Part shown: in pieces, positions 8,623-18,113 of the stretch
Position numbering within the stretch: the first letter of the stretch is position 1
Layout of the letters: the number at the start of each line of letters is the position of its first letter
DNA from: Brevibacterium aurantiacum
GTDB taxonomy: Bacteria > Actinomycetota > Actinomycetes > Actinomycetales > Brevibacteriaceae
Direction of reading: 5' to 3'
Assembly: GCF_900169065.1 (NCBI RefSeq)
Contig: NZ_FXZB01000019.1
Coordinates: 44,582 to 108,581 of the forward strand
Length of the DNA stretch: 64,000 nucleotides
Made by a program: the position numbers and the translations under genes
The notes under the pieces: generated by a model
The model's input: only the letters and a program-made list of their open reading frames with translations
What the model was told of the DNA's origin: nothing
The model's database searches: none

Positions 8623-9326
8623 TGGTTCACCGGGGCCGAGGTTGCGGCCGACGCTGGCAGGTCGGCCAGAGCATCGGGAAGTCCCGCAACGGAATCGAGC
8701 ACAAGGTGGGCGCCCTCGGCCGCGAAGTCCTTCCGGCTCAGGTGACCGGTGAGCACACCCACCGAGGTGACTCCGGCACGCAGGGCCGACTGCACATCCG
8801 CCGAGGTGTCGCCGACGCTGACGACCGCGGCCGAGTCCTCGACACCGAGTTCCTTCATGACCGTCTCGATCATGTCGGGTGCCGGCCGACCGGCCTCGAC
8901 CTCGTCGCCGCAGGAAGAGGCGTCGAAGGTCTCACCCTGCTTCCATCCCATGGAGGAGACGATGAGATCGGCGATCTCGCGAGCGAATCCGGTCGTCAGA
9001 GCGACCTTGATGCCCTGCTCGCGCAGAGTCGCCAACGCCTCCTCGATCCCGGGCAGCGGCTTCGGCGGATTGTCGGTGTAGGTGCGGCGCAGTTCCTGCC
9101 GGAACCATTCCCAGGTCTTCTCATGGAGTTCGTCATCGACTTCGACACCGCCGAGGTGGAGCAGATTTTCGATCGCCCACTTCTTCTCCGTGCCCATCCA
9201 CTTCTGGAACACCTCGTCAGAGTAGTTCGCACCTTCGCGTTCCGTGGCCTCCCGCAGAACGCGGTAGACCTCGTCACGGTCGTCGATGGTGGTGCCGGCC
9301 ATGTCGAAGATGGCGAGTTCAATCAT
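8619..9326 (-). CDS. Phosphonatase-like HAD hydrolase
   Basis: A 235-residue haloacid dehalogenase-superfamily protein of the phosphonatase-like group (TIGR03351). Motif I is FDMAGTTIDD with Asp8 as the nucleophile, motif II is LTTGFAREI, and the acidic motif IV is VSVGDTSADVQ. True phosphonatase PhnX uses a cap-domain lysine to form a Schiff base with phosphonoacetaldehyde; I cannot confirm that residue here, so the substrate could differ. The ATG at 9326 follows a strong AAAGGAG site, and a longer upstream frame is rejected. It lies 109 bases after the fused permease and is coupled to the alcohol dehydrogenase gene. Confidence 0.84.
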   Translation of the reverse strand: MIELAIFDMAGTTIDDRDEVYRVLREATEREGANYSDEVFQKWMGTEKKWAIENLLHLGGVEVDDELHEKTWEWFRQELRRTYTDNPPKPLPGIEEALATLREQGIKVALTTGFAREIADLIVSSMGWKQGETFDASSCGDEVEAGRPAPDMIETVMKELGVEDSAAVVSVGDTSADVQSALRAGVTSVGVLTGHLSRKDFAAEGAHLVLDSVAGLPDALADLPASAATSAPVNQ

Positions 9327-9401
9327 GGTGTTTCTCCTTTTAGCTGGGACTGAGTGTGGGGTCGGGTATGTGAAGCGGGGTGTGTGAAACGCAGCAGCTC
9401 G

Positions 9402-9430
9402 AGCGAATGGCTGGGCTCCAGCGAATGGCT
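9402..9430. repeat. Two-copy short direct repeat between phnE and the phosphonatase-like gene
   Basis: AGCGAATGGCT occurs at 9402-9412 and 9420-9430, an 18-base period, in the 109-base gap 9327-9435. It probably arose by slippage; no function is evident. Confidence 0.6.
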
Positions 9431-9435
9431 CGGCG

Positions 9436-11115
9436 TCAGCGCACGGCTTTGCGCAGCCACATCGACAGCGCTTCGACGGCGAGGACGACGGCGGCCATGA
9501 GGATGAGGACCATGGTGACCACATCGAACTGGTTGACCCGTGAGGCGTTGAGCAGCAGGAATCCGATGCCGCCGGCGCCGACGACTCCGAGGAGTGTGGC
9601 CGAGCGGATGTTGTTGTCGAGCAGGTACATCGTGTGGGCGACGAAGGCCGGTGCCGCCTGGCGCAGTGTGGCTGAGAAGAACACCTGTGCTTCGCTGGCA
9701 CCGGTCGCCCGCATCGCCTCCTGCACCTGAGTGTCCGTCTCCTCCAGCGAATCGGCGATGAGCTTCGAGAGCAGGCCGATCGCCCCGATGGACAGAGCCA
9801 GCGTGCCGGCGACCTCGCCCAGACCGGAGATGACGACGAAGATGATCGCGAGAATGAGCTCGGGAATGCCGCGCACGATCACGATGATCACCCTGAACGT
9901 CTGGTGCACATAGGCATTCGCCACGGCGTTTCGAGCGGCGAGGATGCCGATCGGTATCGCGAGGACAGCACCGATGAGCGTGGCCGCGAGCGAGATCTGG
10001 ATCGTCACCAGCAGCTGTTCGAAGAGGTTGGACATGGACCCGCCGGCCGACGGCGGGAAGAACAGTGCCAGGGTCTGCGGCAGGTCGAGGATCCCCTGCG
10101 CGAGTGCCGACCAGGACACATCCACGCGCCACAGGGCAGCGACAGTGAAGACCACGATCAGTGCGATTGAGAGGAAGCGTCTGATCCGGGCCGAACTCCA
10201 CGGTGGTGTCAGGTGGAGATCGTTGACACCGGACTCGCGGCCGTGGTTGAGCAGACGATCGACCCAGGTGCCGCCGGTGATCCTCTGCCCGGCCGATCTC
10301 ATCAGCGCAGCGCGAATAGCGCCGGAGACGAGCTCGAGGCCGATGCACAGCAGCAGGACGAGCACCGCCAGAGCCATGCCCCGCTGATAGTCCAGCGTCC
10401 GCAGAGAATCGGCGATCGCCAATCCGATGCCGCCCACGCCGACATAACCCAACAGCACCGAGGTGCGCAGATTGATGTCGAACCTGTGCAGCGCCGTTGC
10501 GATGAGCTGGGGCATCAGGGTCTGGGGGATGGCCGCCATGATCTGCTGTGCGCGACTGCCGCCGAGGGACTCCACGGACTCGCGTGGGCCGTCGTCGAGT
10601 TCTTCGATCGCGTCGGCGTAGAGTTTGGCGATCATGCCGACCGAATGGATGCCCATGGCGATGATGCCGGCCGTGGCTCCGAGCCCGAACATGCGCAGGA
10701 AGATGATCGCGAGCACCAAATCGGGGACTGCCCGAGCCAGCACCGTCAGTGCGCGAGCAACCCACTGCGAGGTGACACCCCACCGAGTCGGTCTGGCCGC
10801 AGCCAGAGCCACGGGAACGGAGAGTGCGACCGAGAGGAGCGTGGCAAGGAAGACGATGGCCAAGGTCTCGAACACCAGGGAGAGGGTCTCTGCCACAGGT
10901 GGGAAGTCGAGGGGGAACATGCGGGCGAAGAAGTTCACCGCATTGTCGAAGGAATCGACGATCGTCGCAATATCGATGCCAAGCGCACCGACGGACCACA
11001 CGCCCCCGACGACCAAGGCGATCATGACGAGCGCGGCGGCGAGGCTGGACCCGGCCGGACGCGGACGTACTGGGACCTCGCGAACGTCAGGTGGGGCCTC
11101 GGCGAGCATGGACAT
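9436..11115 (-). CDS. phnE: Phosphonate ABC transporter permease, two PhnE domains fused
   Basis: A 559-residue inner-membrane permease containing two tandem PhnE-type modules, each with several membrane helices and an EAA-type coupling loop. The first half holds VARALTVLARAVPDLVLAII and ESVESLGGSRAQQIMAAIPQ; the second half repeats the pattern with VIIVIVRGIPELILAIIF and EAMRATGASEAQVFFSATLR. In many bacteria phnE is two genes or one gene forming a homodimer, so the fusion would make the pair of permeases in one chain. Its ATG overlaps the phnC stop (ATGA at 11115). A downstream in-frame ATG at 11109 is possible. Confidence 0.88.
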   Translation of the reverse strand: MSMLAEAPPDVREVPVRPRPAGSSLAAALVMIALVVGGVWSVGALGIDIATIVDSFDNAVNFFARMFPLDFPPVAETLSLVFETLAIVFLATLLSVALSVPVALAAARPTRWGVTSQWVARALTVLARAVPDLVLAIIFLRMFGLGATAGIIAMGIHSVGMIAKLYADAIEELDDGPRESVESLGGSRAQQIMAAIPQTLMPQLIATALHRFDINLRTSVLLGYVGVGGIGLAIADSLRTLDYQRGMALAVLVLLLCIGLELVSGAIRAALMRSAGQRITGGTWVDRLLNHGRESGVNDLHLTPPWSSARIRRFLSIALIVVFTVAALWRVDVSWSALAQGILDLPQTLALFFPPSAGGSMSNLFEQLLVTIQISLAATLIGAVLAIPIGILAARNAVANAYVHQTFRVIIVIVRGIPELILAIIFVVISGLGEVAGTLALSIGAIGLLSKLIADSLEETDTQVQEAMRATGASEAQVFFSATLRQAAPAFVAHTMYLLDNNIRSATLLGVVGAGGIGFLLLNASRVNQFDVVTMVLILMAAVVLAVEALSMWLRKAVR

Positions 11116-11996
11116 CAGCGGGTGACACCGCTCGACATCGGGGTGCGGACGGAATCGGAATCGGAAGTGGACGTGGATGCGGAACCTGCCCCAGCCTCGG
11201 CGTCGGAGATGTCCATGCCGGAGACACTCGAATAGATCGTCGAAGCCTCTTCAGCACTGAGGCCCTGCGTGGTGCGGTCGAGGACCGCCTGGCCGTTGCG
11301 CAGGCCGATGATCCGATCGGCGAACTCGATGGCGAGCTGAACCTGGTGGAGCGAGGCGATGACGGTGAGGTCGTCCTCCTCGGCGATCTGGCGCAGCAGG
11401 TTGATCACGTCGAGCGCGGAGACGGGATCGAGCGAGGCCACCGGTTCATCGGCCAGCAAAACCGTCGGGTGCTGCATGAGCGCCCGGGCGATGGCCACGC
11501 GCTGCTGCTGACCGCCGGAGAGTGTATCCGCACGCTGATAAGCACGATCGGCCAAGCCGACCCGGTCGAGCTTCTCGATGGCTTCGCGGCGCACCGACTT
11601 CGGGTACATCATCAGCGAGATGCGCGGTCCCTTGAGTGAACCGAGCTGCCCGGCGCAGACATTCTCCAACACAGACATGGGGCCGACGAGGTTGAAGGAC
11701 TGGAAGATCACGCCGATGTTCCGGCGCAGCTCCCGCAGCCCTCGTTTCCCCACCGAGTTCACGTCCTGGCCCAGCACGCGGACCGTGCCCGAGGTGGGGG
11801 AGTGCAGGCCGTTGATGTGGCGCAGCAGCGTCGACTTGCCCGATCCGGACAGGCCGAGCAGAACGGTGACCCGGCCGGTGCGGAAGCCGACGTTGACGTC
11901 GTCGAGTCCGAGGACTCCGCCGCCGAAGTCCTTTGTCACATGGTCGAGTTGGACTGAGTAGATATCGTCGATCTCTCGCTGGAGTTCAGTGGTCAT
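11115..11996 (-). CDS. phnC: Phosphonate ABC transporter ATP-binding protein
   Basis: A 293-residue ABC ATPase. Walker A is GLSGSGKST (48-56), the signature is LSGGQQQR (159-166) and Walker B ends in LADEP (181-185); the D-loop SLDP follows. The order phnD-phnC-phnE and the sequence VGPMSVLENVCAGQLGS fit PhnC, which energises phosphonate/phosphate-ester import. A Ser/Thr/Asp-rich tail of about 30 residues (SASTSTSDSDS) after the ATPase core is unusual and of unknown role. GGAGACGC precedes the ATG at 11996, and the stop overlaps the phnE start. Confidence 0.92.
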   Translation of the reverse strand: MTTELQREIDDIYSVQLDHVTKDFGGGVLGLDDVNVGFRTGRVTVLLGLSGSGKSTLLRHINGLHSPTSGTVRVLGQDVNSVGKRGLRELRRNIGVIFQSFNLVGPMSVLENVCAGQLGSLKGPRISLMMYPKSVRREAIEKLDRVGLADRAYQRADTLSGGQQQRVAIARALMQHPTVLLADEPVASLDPVSALDVINLLRQIAEEDDLTVIASLHQVQLAIEFADRIIGLRNGQAVLDRTTQGLSAEEASTIYSSVSGMDISDAEAGAGSASTSTSDSDSVRTPMSSGVTR

Positions 11997-12007
11997 GAGT
12001 GCGTCTC

Positions 12008-12949
12008 CTAGCCGACGTTCTTGCAGGCATCTGCCTGGGTGGCATCGCAGATGTCGCGGATGGAATCGAAGTCTGAGTCCTCGACGGGCTTGTAGCCGTA
12101 TTCGATCTCCTCAGGTAGGACGCAGTCGTCCTCGGAGGAGCAGATGCCGGCGTCGACCATGGCCGGAACGTTGGCCTTCTCACGCAGGATGGTCGTGATC
12201 TGCTTGGCCAGCTCAGGGTCCATAGACTCGTTGTTGACAGCGATCGGGTCCTCGGTGATGGGCTCGGACTCCCACGCGGGCTCCAGGCTGCCGGGCTTGA
12301 CCTGGTCGGATTCCTCGAGCGTCTTGAGCATGGTGTCGTGGGCGAAGGCCGCATCGCATTCGCCGGAGTCCAGGGACAGCAGCGAGGCGTCATGACCGCC
12401 GGTCAGGACCTGTTCCATGTCCTTCTCCATGTCGAGACCTTCATCCATGATCCCCTTCATCGGCACGAGGTAGCCCGAGGTGGAGGCCTTGTCGACGAAG
12501 CAGACCTTCTTGCCCTTGAGATCGCTCAGGCCCTTGATGTCCGAGCCCTTCTTGACGTAGGCAAGCGAGGTGTAGGCCGGATCCTTCTTCGGATCGCTCG
12601 TCGGAGCAGCCGCGGGCTCCATGTCGATGCCGGAGTCCTTGGCGATGACATAGGCGAACGGACCGAACGAGGCGGCATCGATCTGGCCGGCCCGCATTCC
12701 TTCGATCACCGCTGCATAATCGGAGGCATTCTGGAACTCGACCGTCTTGCCGGTCTCCTCCTCGAGCAGTGCGGTGACGTTTTCGAAGGTCGATTCCAAC
12801 GTGGACGATGACTCGGCGGGGACTGCGGCAAAGGTGATGGTGTCGCCGTCGTCGCCGGAGGAACCGCAAGCGGCGAGCAGCGGGAGTGCGAGCGCTGCGG
12901 CCGTGAGTGAGCGGACGGTGCGGGAGCGGAAGCGTGGGAACAGGGCCAT
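12008..12949 (-). CDS. phnD: Phosphonate ABC transporter substrate-binding lipoprotein
   Basis: A 313-residue periplasmic-binding-type lipoprotein. Starting at the ATG at 12949 gives an Arg-rich n-region, a hydrophobic stretch and the lipobox LLAAC with Cys28 as the lipidated residue; an upstream frame to 13042 lacks sense. The mature part carries PhnD-family features such as the segment TVEFQNASDYAAVIEGMRAG and FGPFAYVIAKDSG, and KVCFVDKASTSGYLVP. It binds phosphonates outside the membrane and delivers them to PhnE. It heads the transport genes, 11 bases before phnC. The gap upstream (12950-13103) contains a HutC-type operator candidate. Confidence 0.92.
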   Translation of the reverse strand: MALFPRFRSRTVRSLTAAALALPLLAACGSSGDDGDTITFAAVPAESSSTLESTFENVTALLEEETGKTVEFQNASDYAAVIEGMRAGQIDAASFGPFAYVIAKDSGIDMEPAAAPTSDPKKDPAYTSLAYVKKGSDIKGLSDLKGKKVCFVDKASTSGYLVPMKGIMDEGLDMEKDMEQVLTGGHDASLLSLDSGECDAAFAHDTMLKTLEESDQVKPGSLEPAWESEPITEDPIAVNNESMDPELAKQITTILREKANVPAMVDAGICSSEDDCVLPEEIEYGYKPVEDSDFDSIRDICDATQADACKNVG

Positions 12950-13015
12950 GGGCGGCCTGCCTTTCGAGTGGTCGGGGTGATCGCTTGGTTTCATTCTTCG
13001 ACATCTCGAAACAAC

Positions 13016-13027
13016 ATGTCTATACAA
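13016..13027 (-). promoter_or_regulatory. Candidate HutC-type GntR operator upstream of phnD
   Basis: On the minus strand the site reads TTGTATAGACAT, which fits the HutC-subfamily consensus NyGTMTAKACNy at every position. It contains TATAGA, a possible -10 element, so a bound repressor would block phnD transcription. A related site is at 14276-14287. Confidence 0.6.
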
Positions 13028-13103
13028 TTCGATCCTGTTCACTGATCGGACATGACAACTTCATCGGCGGTTGGGGCGAGTGGCTGCGGGTGTGGTGCCC
13101 GTC

Positions 13104-14237
13104 TCAGGCGGAGAGTCGTGCGTCGGTCTCAGTCGGGGAGCCGCCGAGGATGCGGTCCGCGATCCCAAACGACAGAGTCATCCCGATCCCCGAGGTGACC
13201 ACGGCGACCGTCGTTCGCGCGTCAGGGCGCTCGAGGATCAGGTTCGTCTCGGTGCTGTCGGCATACTGGCCCAGCCACCGTTGGCGAACCACGGGTTCAT
13301 CGATGCCGAGAATGCTGGTCGCGCGATTAAGCAGCAGATCCCCGACGCGTGCGTCGATGAATGGTTCGGGGCTGAGGTCATAGGCGTGAGAGTCGCCGAT
13401 AAGCAGTCCGCCGGGGATATCGGTGACCATGAGGTTGGCGATGACGTCGACGAGCTCCGGCTCCCGCTCCGTCAGATCCTCACGCAGTGCCGATGCTCCC
13501 GGCATGGCGGCGAACCCGTCGTAGCGGGCCAGCGAGGTGCCCGTGAGCATGGCGAACCCGCTCGGGATCCGTTGCGGTCGCTCGATTAGGGACATTGCCA
13601 GGGTGCAGATTCGCACCCCGTGCGCCTCGGCGATCTCCGGGAACAGGGAGGTGAGCTGGTAGCCGGGGCAGACGACGACCTGCTCACCGTGGACATCGCC
13701 GCGGTTGGTGGACACGGTGCCGTCGCCCACCTCGGTGACGGTAGTGTTCCACGTGAATTCGACACCCTCTCCAGCCAGCCACTCAGCGAGGGCTGGGGCG
13801 GCCTCGCGTGGGTCGACGCGCATATCCAGGGGCAGGTGAGCTCCGCCGATGGCGCCCAGGCTCGGGTTCCCGATGGCCGCCGCCACCTCCTCGGCGCTGA
13901 GTATCGTTGCTTGATCCGGACCCCGGTGATCGGCGAACTCCTGGAGGACGCGCAGTTCCGGTTCGGTCATGGCAGGGATGAAGGACCCGGTCTCTGCCGC
14001 CCAGATCCCGGTGGCTGCCGCGGCCTCCAGCCAGCCGGCTCGAGATGCCGTCGCCAGATCCTGAGTGTCATCGGCCTGCCCAGTGAAGCAGGCGTGCCCG
14101 TAGTTCTGGATCGATGAGCCCACAGGGCGGGCGGAGCGGTCGATGACACGGACGCTGCGGCCCTGACGGTGTGCGCGGAATGCGGTGGCCAGGCCCAGAA
14201 TTCCGGAACCTACGATGATGAGATCAGTTTTCGACAT
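13104..14237 (-). CDS. FAD-dependent oxidoreductase of phosphonate clusters (TIGR03364 type)
   Basis: A 377-residue DAO-fold flavoprotein. The N-terminus has the dinucleotide motif IIVGSGILGLATAF (residues 7-20) followed by an acidic end of the second strand (VRVIDRS). The block SIQNYGHACFTGQADD is distinctive of the TIGR03364 family, which is found almost only beside phosphonate transport or degradation genes. As I recall, characterised relatives (called PbfC/PbfD) oxidise aminoethylphosphonate or its N-alkyl forms to phosphonoacetaldehyde. GGGGGA precedes the ATG. The gene points away from the GntR regulator and is the first gene of the phosphonate block, 154 bases before phnD. Confidence 0.88.
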   Translation of the reverse strand: MSKTDLIIVGSGILGLATAFRAHRQGRSVRVIDRSARPVGSSIQNYGHACFTGQADDTQDLATASRAGWLEAAAATGIWAAETGSFIPAMTEPELRVLQEFADHRGPDQATILSAEEVAAAIGNPSLGAIGGAHLPLDMRVDPREAAPALAEWLAGEGVEFTWNTTVTEVGDGTVSTNRGDVHGEQVVVCPGYQLTSLFPEIAEAHGVRICTLAMSLIERPQRIPSGFAMLTGTSLARYDGFAAMPGASALREDLTEREPELVDVIANLMVTDIPGGLLIGDSHAYDLSPEPFIDARVGDLLLNRATSILGIDEPVVRQRWLGQYADSTETNLILERPDARTTVAVVTSGIGMTLSFGIADRILGGSPTETDARLSA

Positions 14238-14275
14238 TCCCCCATCTTGGTCGCTTGTTGTCGTACGATGAACAC

Positions 14276-14287
14276 ATGTATGTACAA
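14276..14287 (-). promoter_or_regulatory. Candidate HutC-type operator in the gap between the FAD oxidoreductase and GntR genes
   Basis: On the minus strand it reads TTGTACATACAT, one mismatch from NyGTMTAKACNy. It shares 12 of 14 bases with the site before phnD (plus strand ACATGTATGTACAA against ACATGTCTATACAA). Its position could serve both divergent genes. Confidence 0.55.
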
Positions 14288-14490
14288 GTTTGGCGATTGT
14301 TCACCTGAACGTGACGTTGCGCTTCTCGGTCGACACTCCCGGTTCATTCGCCCCGAATAGGAAGGAAGAGACGCCGCCGATCGGAGAACACGACGACCTC
14401 GAGCAGCGCGGCAGCACGGCAAGCACAGCACCACGGCAGCACAGTTGGAAGCACGTGTCCCCATCCCCGACCCCGACGAGGCCAGCACAC

Positions 14491-15258
14491 ATGACTCAGC
14501 AGCGCACGCGACAGCAGTACGACGAGATTGCCCACTATCTGCGAACAGCGATTCGCGAGGGGTATTTCCAGCCTGGCGACGAACTGCCCTCGGAAGCGGA
14601 ACTGACCCGGAAGTTCACCAGCTCCCGCGGCCCGGTTCGACAGGCGATGTCGACACTGCGGACCGAGGGCCTGATCTCTTCGGGACGCGGGCGCCGGACG
14701 GTCGTATTGGACAATGTGCCCACACAGTCCTTCGACGACATCATCTCCTTCTCCCAGTGGTGCCACAATGCCGACATCGTCCCAGGCCAGCGCACCCAAT
14801 GGGTGACCCGCAGGCCCGCCGAGAAGTCGCTGGCCGCAAGTCTGCGGATCCCAGACGGTGACCCGGTCGTCTCCGTCTTCCGGCTCCGCCTCATGGACGA
14901 TGTGCCCACCATGGTCGAGCGCCTGAACTACCCCCTGGAGTTCGGGCGCCACGTTCTCGCCTTCGACACCGACTCCGGGTCGATCTACCAGGAACTCATC
15001 GACCAGGGCGTCGACATCAGCCGAACCTCGCGAACCATCGATGCGATCGGTGCCAACGAGGACGACGCCACACTGCTCGAAGTTCCCGTCGGCACACCCC
15101 TGCTGCGAGTCCGACGCCGCGCATTCACCGGCGCGGGCGCGCTGATCGAGTCCTCTGACGACCGCTACCTTCCGTGGAAGGCCAGCTTTACGATGAACTC
15201 CACCCGGGGAAACCCCAGCTCGATGGCATTGACGTCGACCAACCTCGGCGACATCTGA
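14491..15258 (+). CDS. GntR family regulator, HutC subfamily (UTRA domain)
   Basis: A 255-residue regulator with a winged helix (about residues 8-75; YDEIAHYLRTAIREGYFQPG, LPSEAELTRKF, VRQAMSTLRTEGLI) and a C-terminal UTRA ligand domain (about 95-240; VVSVFRLRLMDD, VERLNYPLEFG, LLRVRRRAFT). The ATG at 14491 puts the helix near the N-terminus; the frame is open to 14290 but the extra 67 residues are low-complexity. HutC-group proteins next to phosphonate genes are often phosphonate-responsive repressors (PhnF-like). Divergent position and matching operator-like sites suggest it controls the cluster at 7504-14237. Confidence 0.9.
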   Translation: MTQQRTRQQYDEIAHYLRTAIREGYFQPGDELPSEAELTRKFTSSRGPVRQAMSTLRTEGLISSGRGRRTVVLDNVPTQSFDDIISFSQWCHNADIVPGQRTQWVTRRPAEKSLAASLRIPDGDPVVSVFRLRLMDDVPTMVERLNYPLEFGRHVLAFDTDSGSIYQELIDQGVDISRTSRTIDAIGANEDDATLLEVPVGTPLLRVRRRAFTGAGALIESSDDRYLPWKASFTMNSTRGNPSSMALTSTNLGDI

Positions 15259-15275
15259 GGTTCACCGCTCCGGAG

Positions 15276-15365
15276 TAGGCTCACAACCAACGCATCGTCA
15301 ACCAACGCATCGTCTGCTGGTAGGCTCACAACCAACGCATCGTCAACCAACGCATCGTCTGCTGG
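15276..15365. repeat. Perfect 45-bp tandem duplication with nested 15-bp repeats
   Basis: Two identical 45-base units fill 15276-15320 and 15321-15365. Each contains AACCAACGCATCGTC twice in direct succession (15285-15299, 15300-15314, 15330-15344, 15345-15359). The array lies between the GntR stop and the ribosome binding site (GGAAGG) of the next gene, so it forms almost all of that gene's upstream region. Confidence 0.95.
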
Positions 15366-15377
15366 AAGGAACCGATC

Positions 15378-16775
<1,398 letters not shown>

Positions 16776-16867
16776 GGGCGCTGCAACCAGTGGAATACTC
16801 CGCTCAGTATCAAGGTTGCTGAATAATGGCACATGCCGCAGATTCCGCCCCGTAGAGAGATTGATAG

Positions 16868-17575
16868 ATGAGCACTTTAGTGATTGTGGGAGCAGGACCA
16901 GGGCTCGGCCTCAGCCTTGCTGAGAAGTTCGGCAAGAAGGACTTCAATGTGGCTTTGATCGCCAGGAACCAAGATCGTCTCGACACTCTCCAGGCTTCGT
17001 TGACTGACATGAATATCAAGAGCGCGGGCTTTTCTGCTGACGTGACGAACGAACAGCAGATCGCGGATGCGTTCACTCAGGTGCGGGAGACATTCGGCCA
17101 GATCGATGTGCTCGTCTACAACGCCGGGGTGATCGCGCCGGTATCTGCCGCGGAGACAACGGCCGATATCGCGAACCAGCACATGCAGGTGAATATCATC
17201 GGCGGAATCTCCAGCGCGCAGCAGGTGATTCCCGAGATGATCGAACGGAAGCAGGGAACCATCTTCTTCACCGGTGGTGGAGCTTCAGAGCTGACGGTGA
17301 CCCCCATCCTGACCACTTTGAGCATCGGCAAGTCCGGACTGCGCAGTTACGCTCATTGCCTTCATGATGAGCTGCAGGATCAGGGCGTCTACGTGGGCAT
17401 GCTGTCGATTGCCGGAGTGATTGAGGAAGGCACCTATTTCTCAGCCGACAACATCGCGGACGAATACCTTGATATGTACGAGAAGCAGGATGTCGCAGAG
17501 CGCTTCTACGTCGATGAATCGGAGGATTCAGACGCAGTCCTCAAAGACACGTACACCAGTGAGGGCCAAGCTTGA
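16868..17575 (+). CDS. Atypical short-chain dehydrogenase/reductase
   Basis: A 235-residue Rossmann protein with the glycine motif GAGPGLGLSLA (7-17) and the NAG strand VLVYNAGVIAP. The classical catalytic Tyr is missing: where YxxxK is expected the sequence is LSIGK, and the preceding Ser region is FFTGGGASEL. It may be a non-catalytic or altered-mechanism SDR, as seen in some actinobacterial members. Base composition (lower GC, for example ATTCCGGAG-like codons) seems looser than in its neighbours, which hints at later acquisition. No operon partner is evident; it stands between two co-oriented single genes. Confidence 0.78.
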   Translation: MSTLVIVGAGPGLGLSLAEKFGKKDFNVALIARNQDRLDTLQASLTDMNIKSAGFSADVTNEQQIADAFTQVRETFGQIDVLVYNAGVIAPVSAAETTADIANQHMQVNIIGGISSAQQVIPEMIERKQGTIFFTGGGASELTVTPILTTLSIGKSGLRSYAHCLHDELQDQGVYVGMLSIAGVIEEGTYFSADNIADEYLDMYEKQDVAERFYVDESEDSDAVLKDTYTSEGQA

Positions 17576-17620
17576 GCACTCGGCTCTGCTTCGTCCCTAG
17601 CTTGTGACCGTGACCGCTAA

Positions 17621-17626
17621 TAAAGT
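17621..17626 (+). promoter_or_regulatory. -10 box of a predicted leaderless promoter (YjbR-like gene)
   Basis: TAAAGT ends six bases before the ATG at 17633 and no ribosome binding site is present, so transcription would begin at or near the start codon. Confidence 0.5.
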
Positions 17627-17632
17627 GGGTTC

Positions 17633-18028
17633 ATGGCGCATCCGCAGACGTTCGATGACGACGACCCGCAGCTGGCCCGCCTGCGTAAGACCGCGCTGAG
17701 CCTTCCCGAGGCGCAGGAGAAGGTCTCGCATGGGCGGCCCGCGTTCTTCACGAAGAAGATCTTCGCGCACTTCGGAGGCACGCGGAAGCTCGTCACCGGT
17801 GGAATGGAGCAGCATCCGCAAGCCCTGCTCATCTTGCCCGATCCGATGGACGCCGAGGTGCTGATGGAGCGACCCGATGCCTTCGTTCCCATGTACCTGG
17901 GTCCCACCGGTTGGATCGGCTTGGAACTCGAGACCCTCGACGAGAATGACCTCAGTGATCTGCTCACCGATTCCTACCGAAATACCGCACCTGCCGGTGT
18001 CGTCCGCAAATTGTCCGCGAAGGACTGA
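17633..18028 (+). CDS. MmcQ/YjbR family protein
   Basis: A 131-residue protein of the YjbR/CyaY-like fold family. Recognisable are the opening LRKTALSLPEAQEKVSHGRP, the central FFTKKIFAHFGG and the end WIGLELETLDENDLSDLLTD followed by YRNTAP. Members are called DNA-binding because of their fold, but the role is not known in most bacteria. It appears monocistronic, with a predicted leaderless start. A 12-base direct repeat (CCGCGAAGGACT at 18015-18026 and 18034-18045) duplicates the last codons just past the stop. Confidence 0.83.
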   Translation: MAHPQTFDDDDPQLARLRKTALSLPEAQEKVSHGRPAFFTKKIFAHFGGTRKLVTGGMEQHPQALLILPDPMDAEVLMERPDAFVPMYLGPTGWIGLELETLDENDLSDLLTDSYRNTAPAGVVRKLSAKD

Positions 18029-18100
18029 AATGCCCGCGAAGGACTAGGCAACCCCTCGTCCGCCAGCTGGGTACTGTGACGCAGCCGGCGAGAGGCCGGA

Positions 18101-18106
18101 TATTCT
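18101..18106 (+). promoter_or_regulatory. -10 box of a predicted leaderless promoter (hydroxyacid dehydrogenase gene)
   Basis: TATTCT ends seven bases before the ATG at 18114, with no ribosome binding site between. Confidence 0.5.
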
Positions 18107-18113
18107 CGGACAC

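Noticed and set aside
9323..10999. 558-codon minus-strand frame overlapping the phnE gene in another frame
   Set aside because: Arg/His/Pro-rich composition without helices or motifs; the true frame encodes the permease.
10213..11235. 340-codon plus-strand frame opposite phnE and phnC
   Set aside because: Low-complexity Gln/Asp/Glu/His-rich shadow of the transport genes.
15276..15365. Possible CRISPR array
   Set aside because: The repeats are directly adjacent, with no unique spacers and no cas genes.
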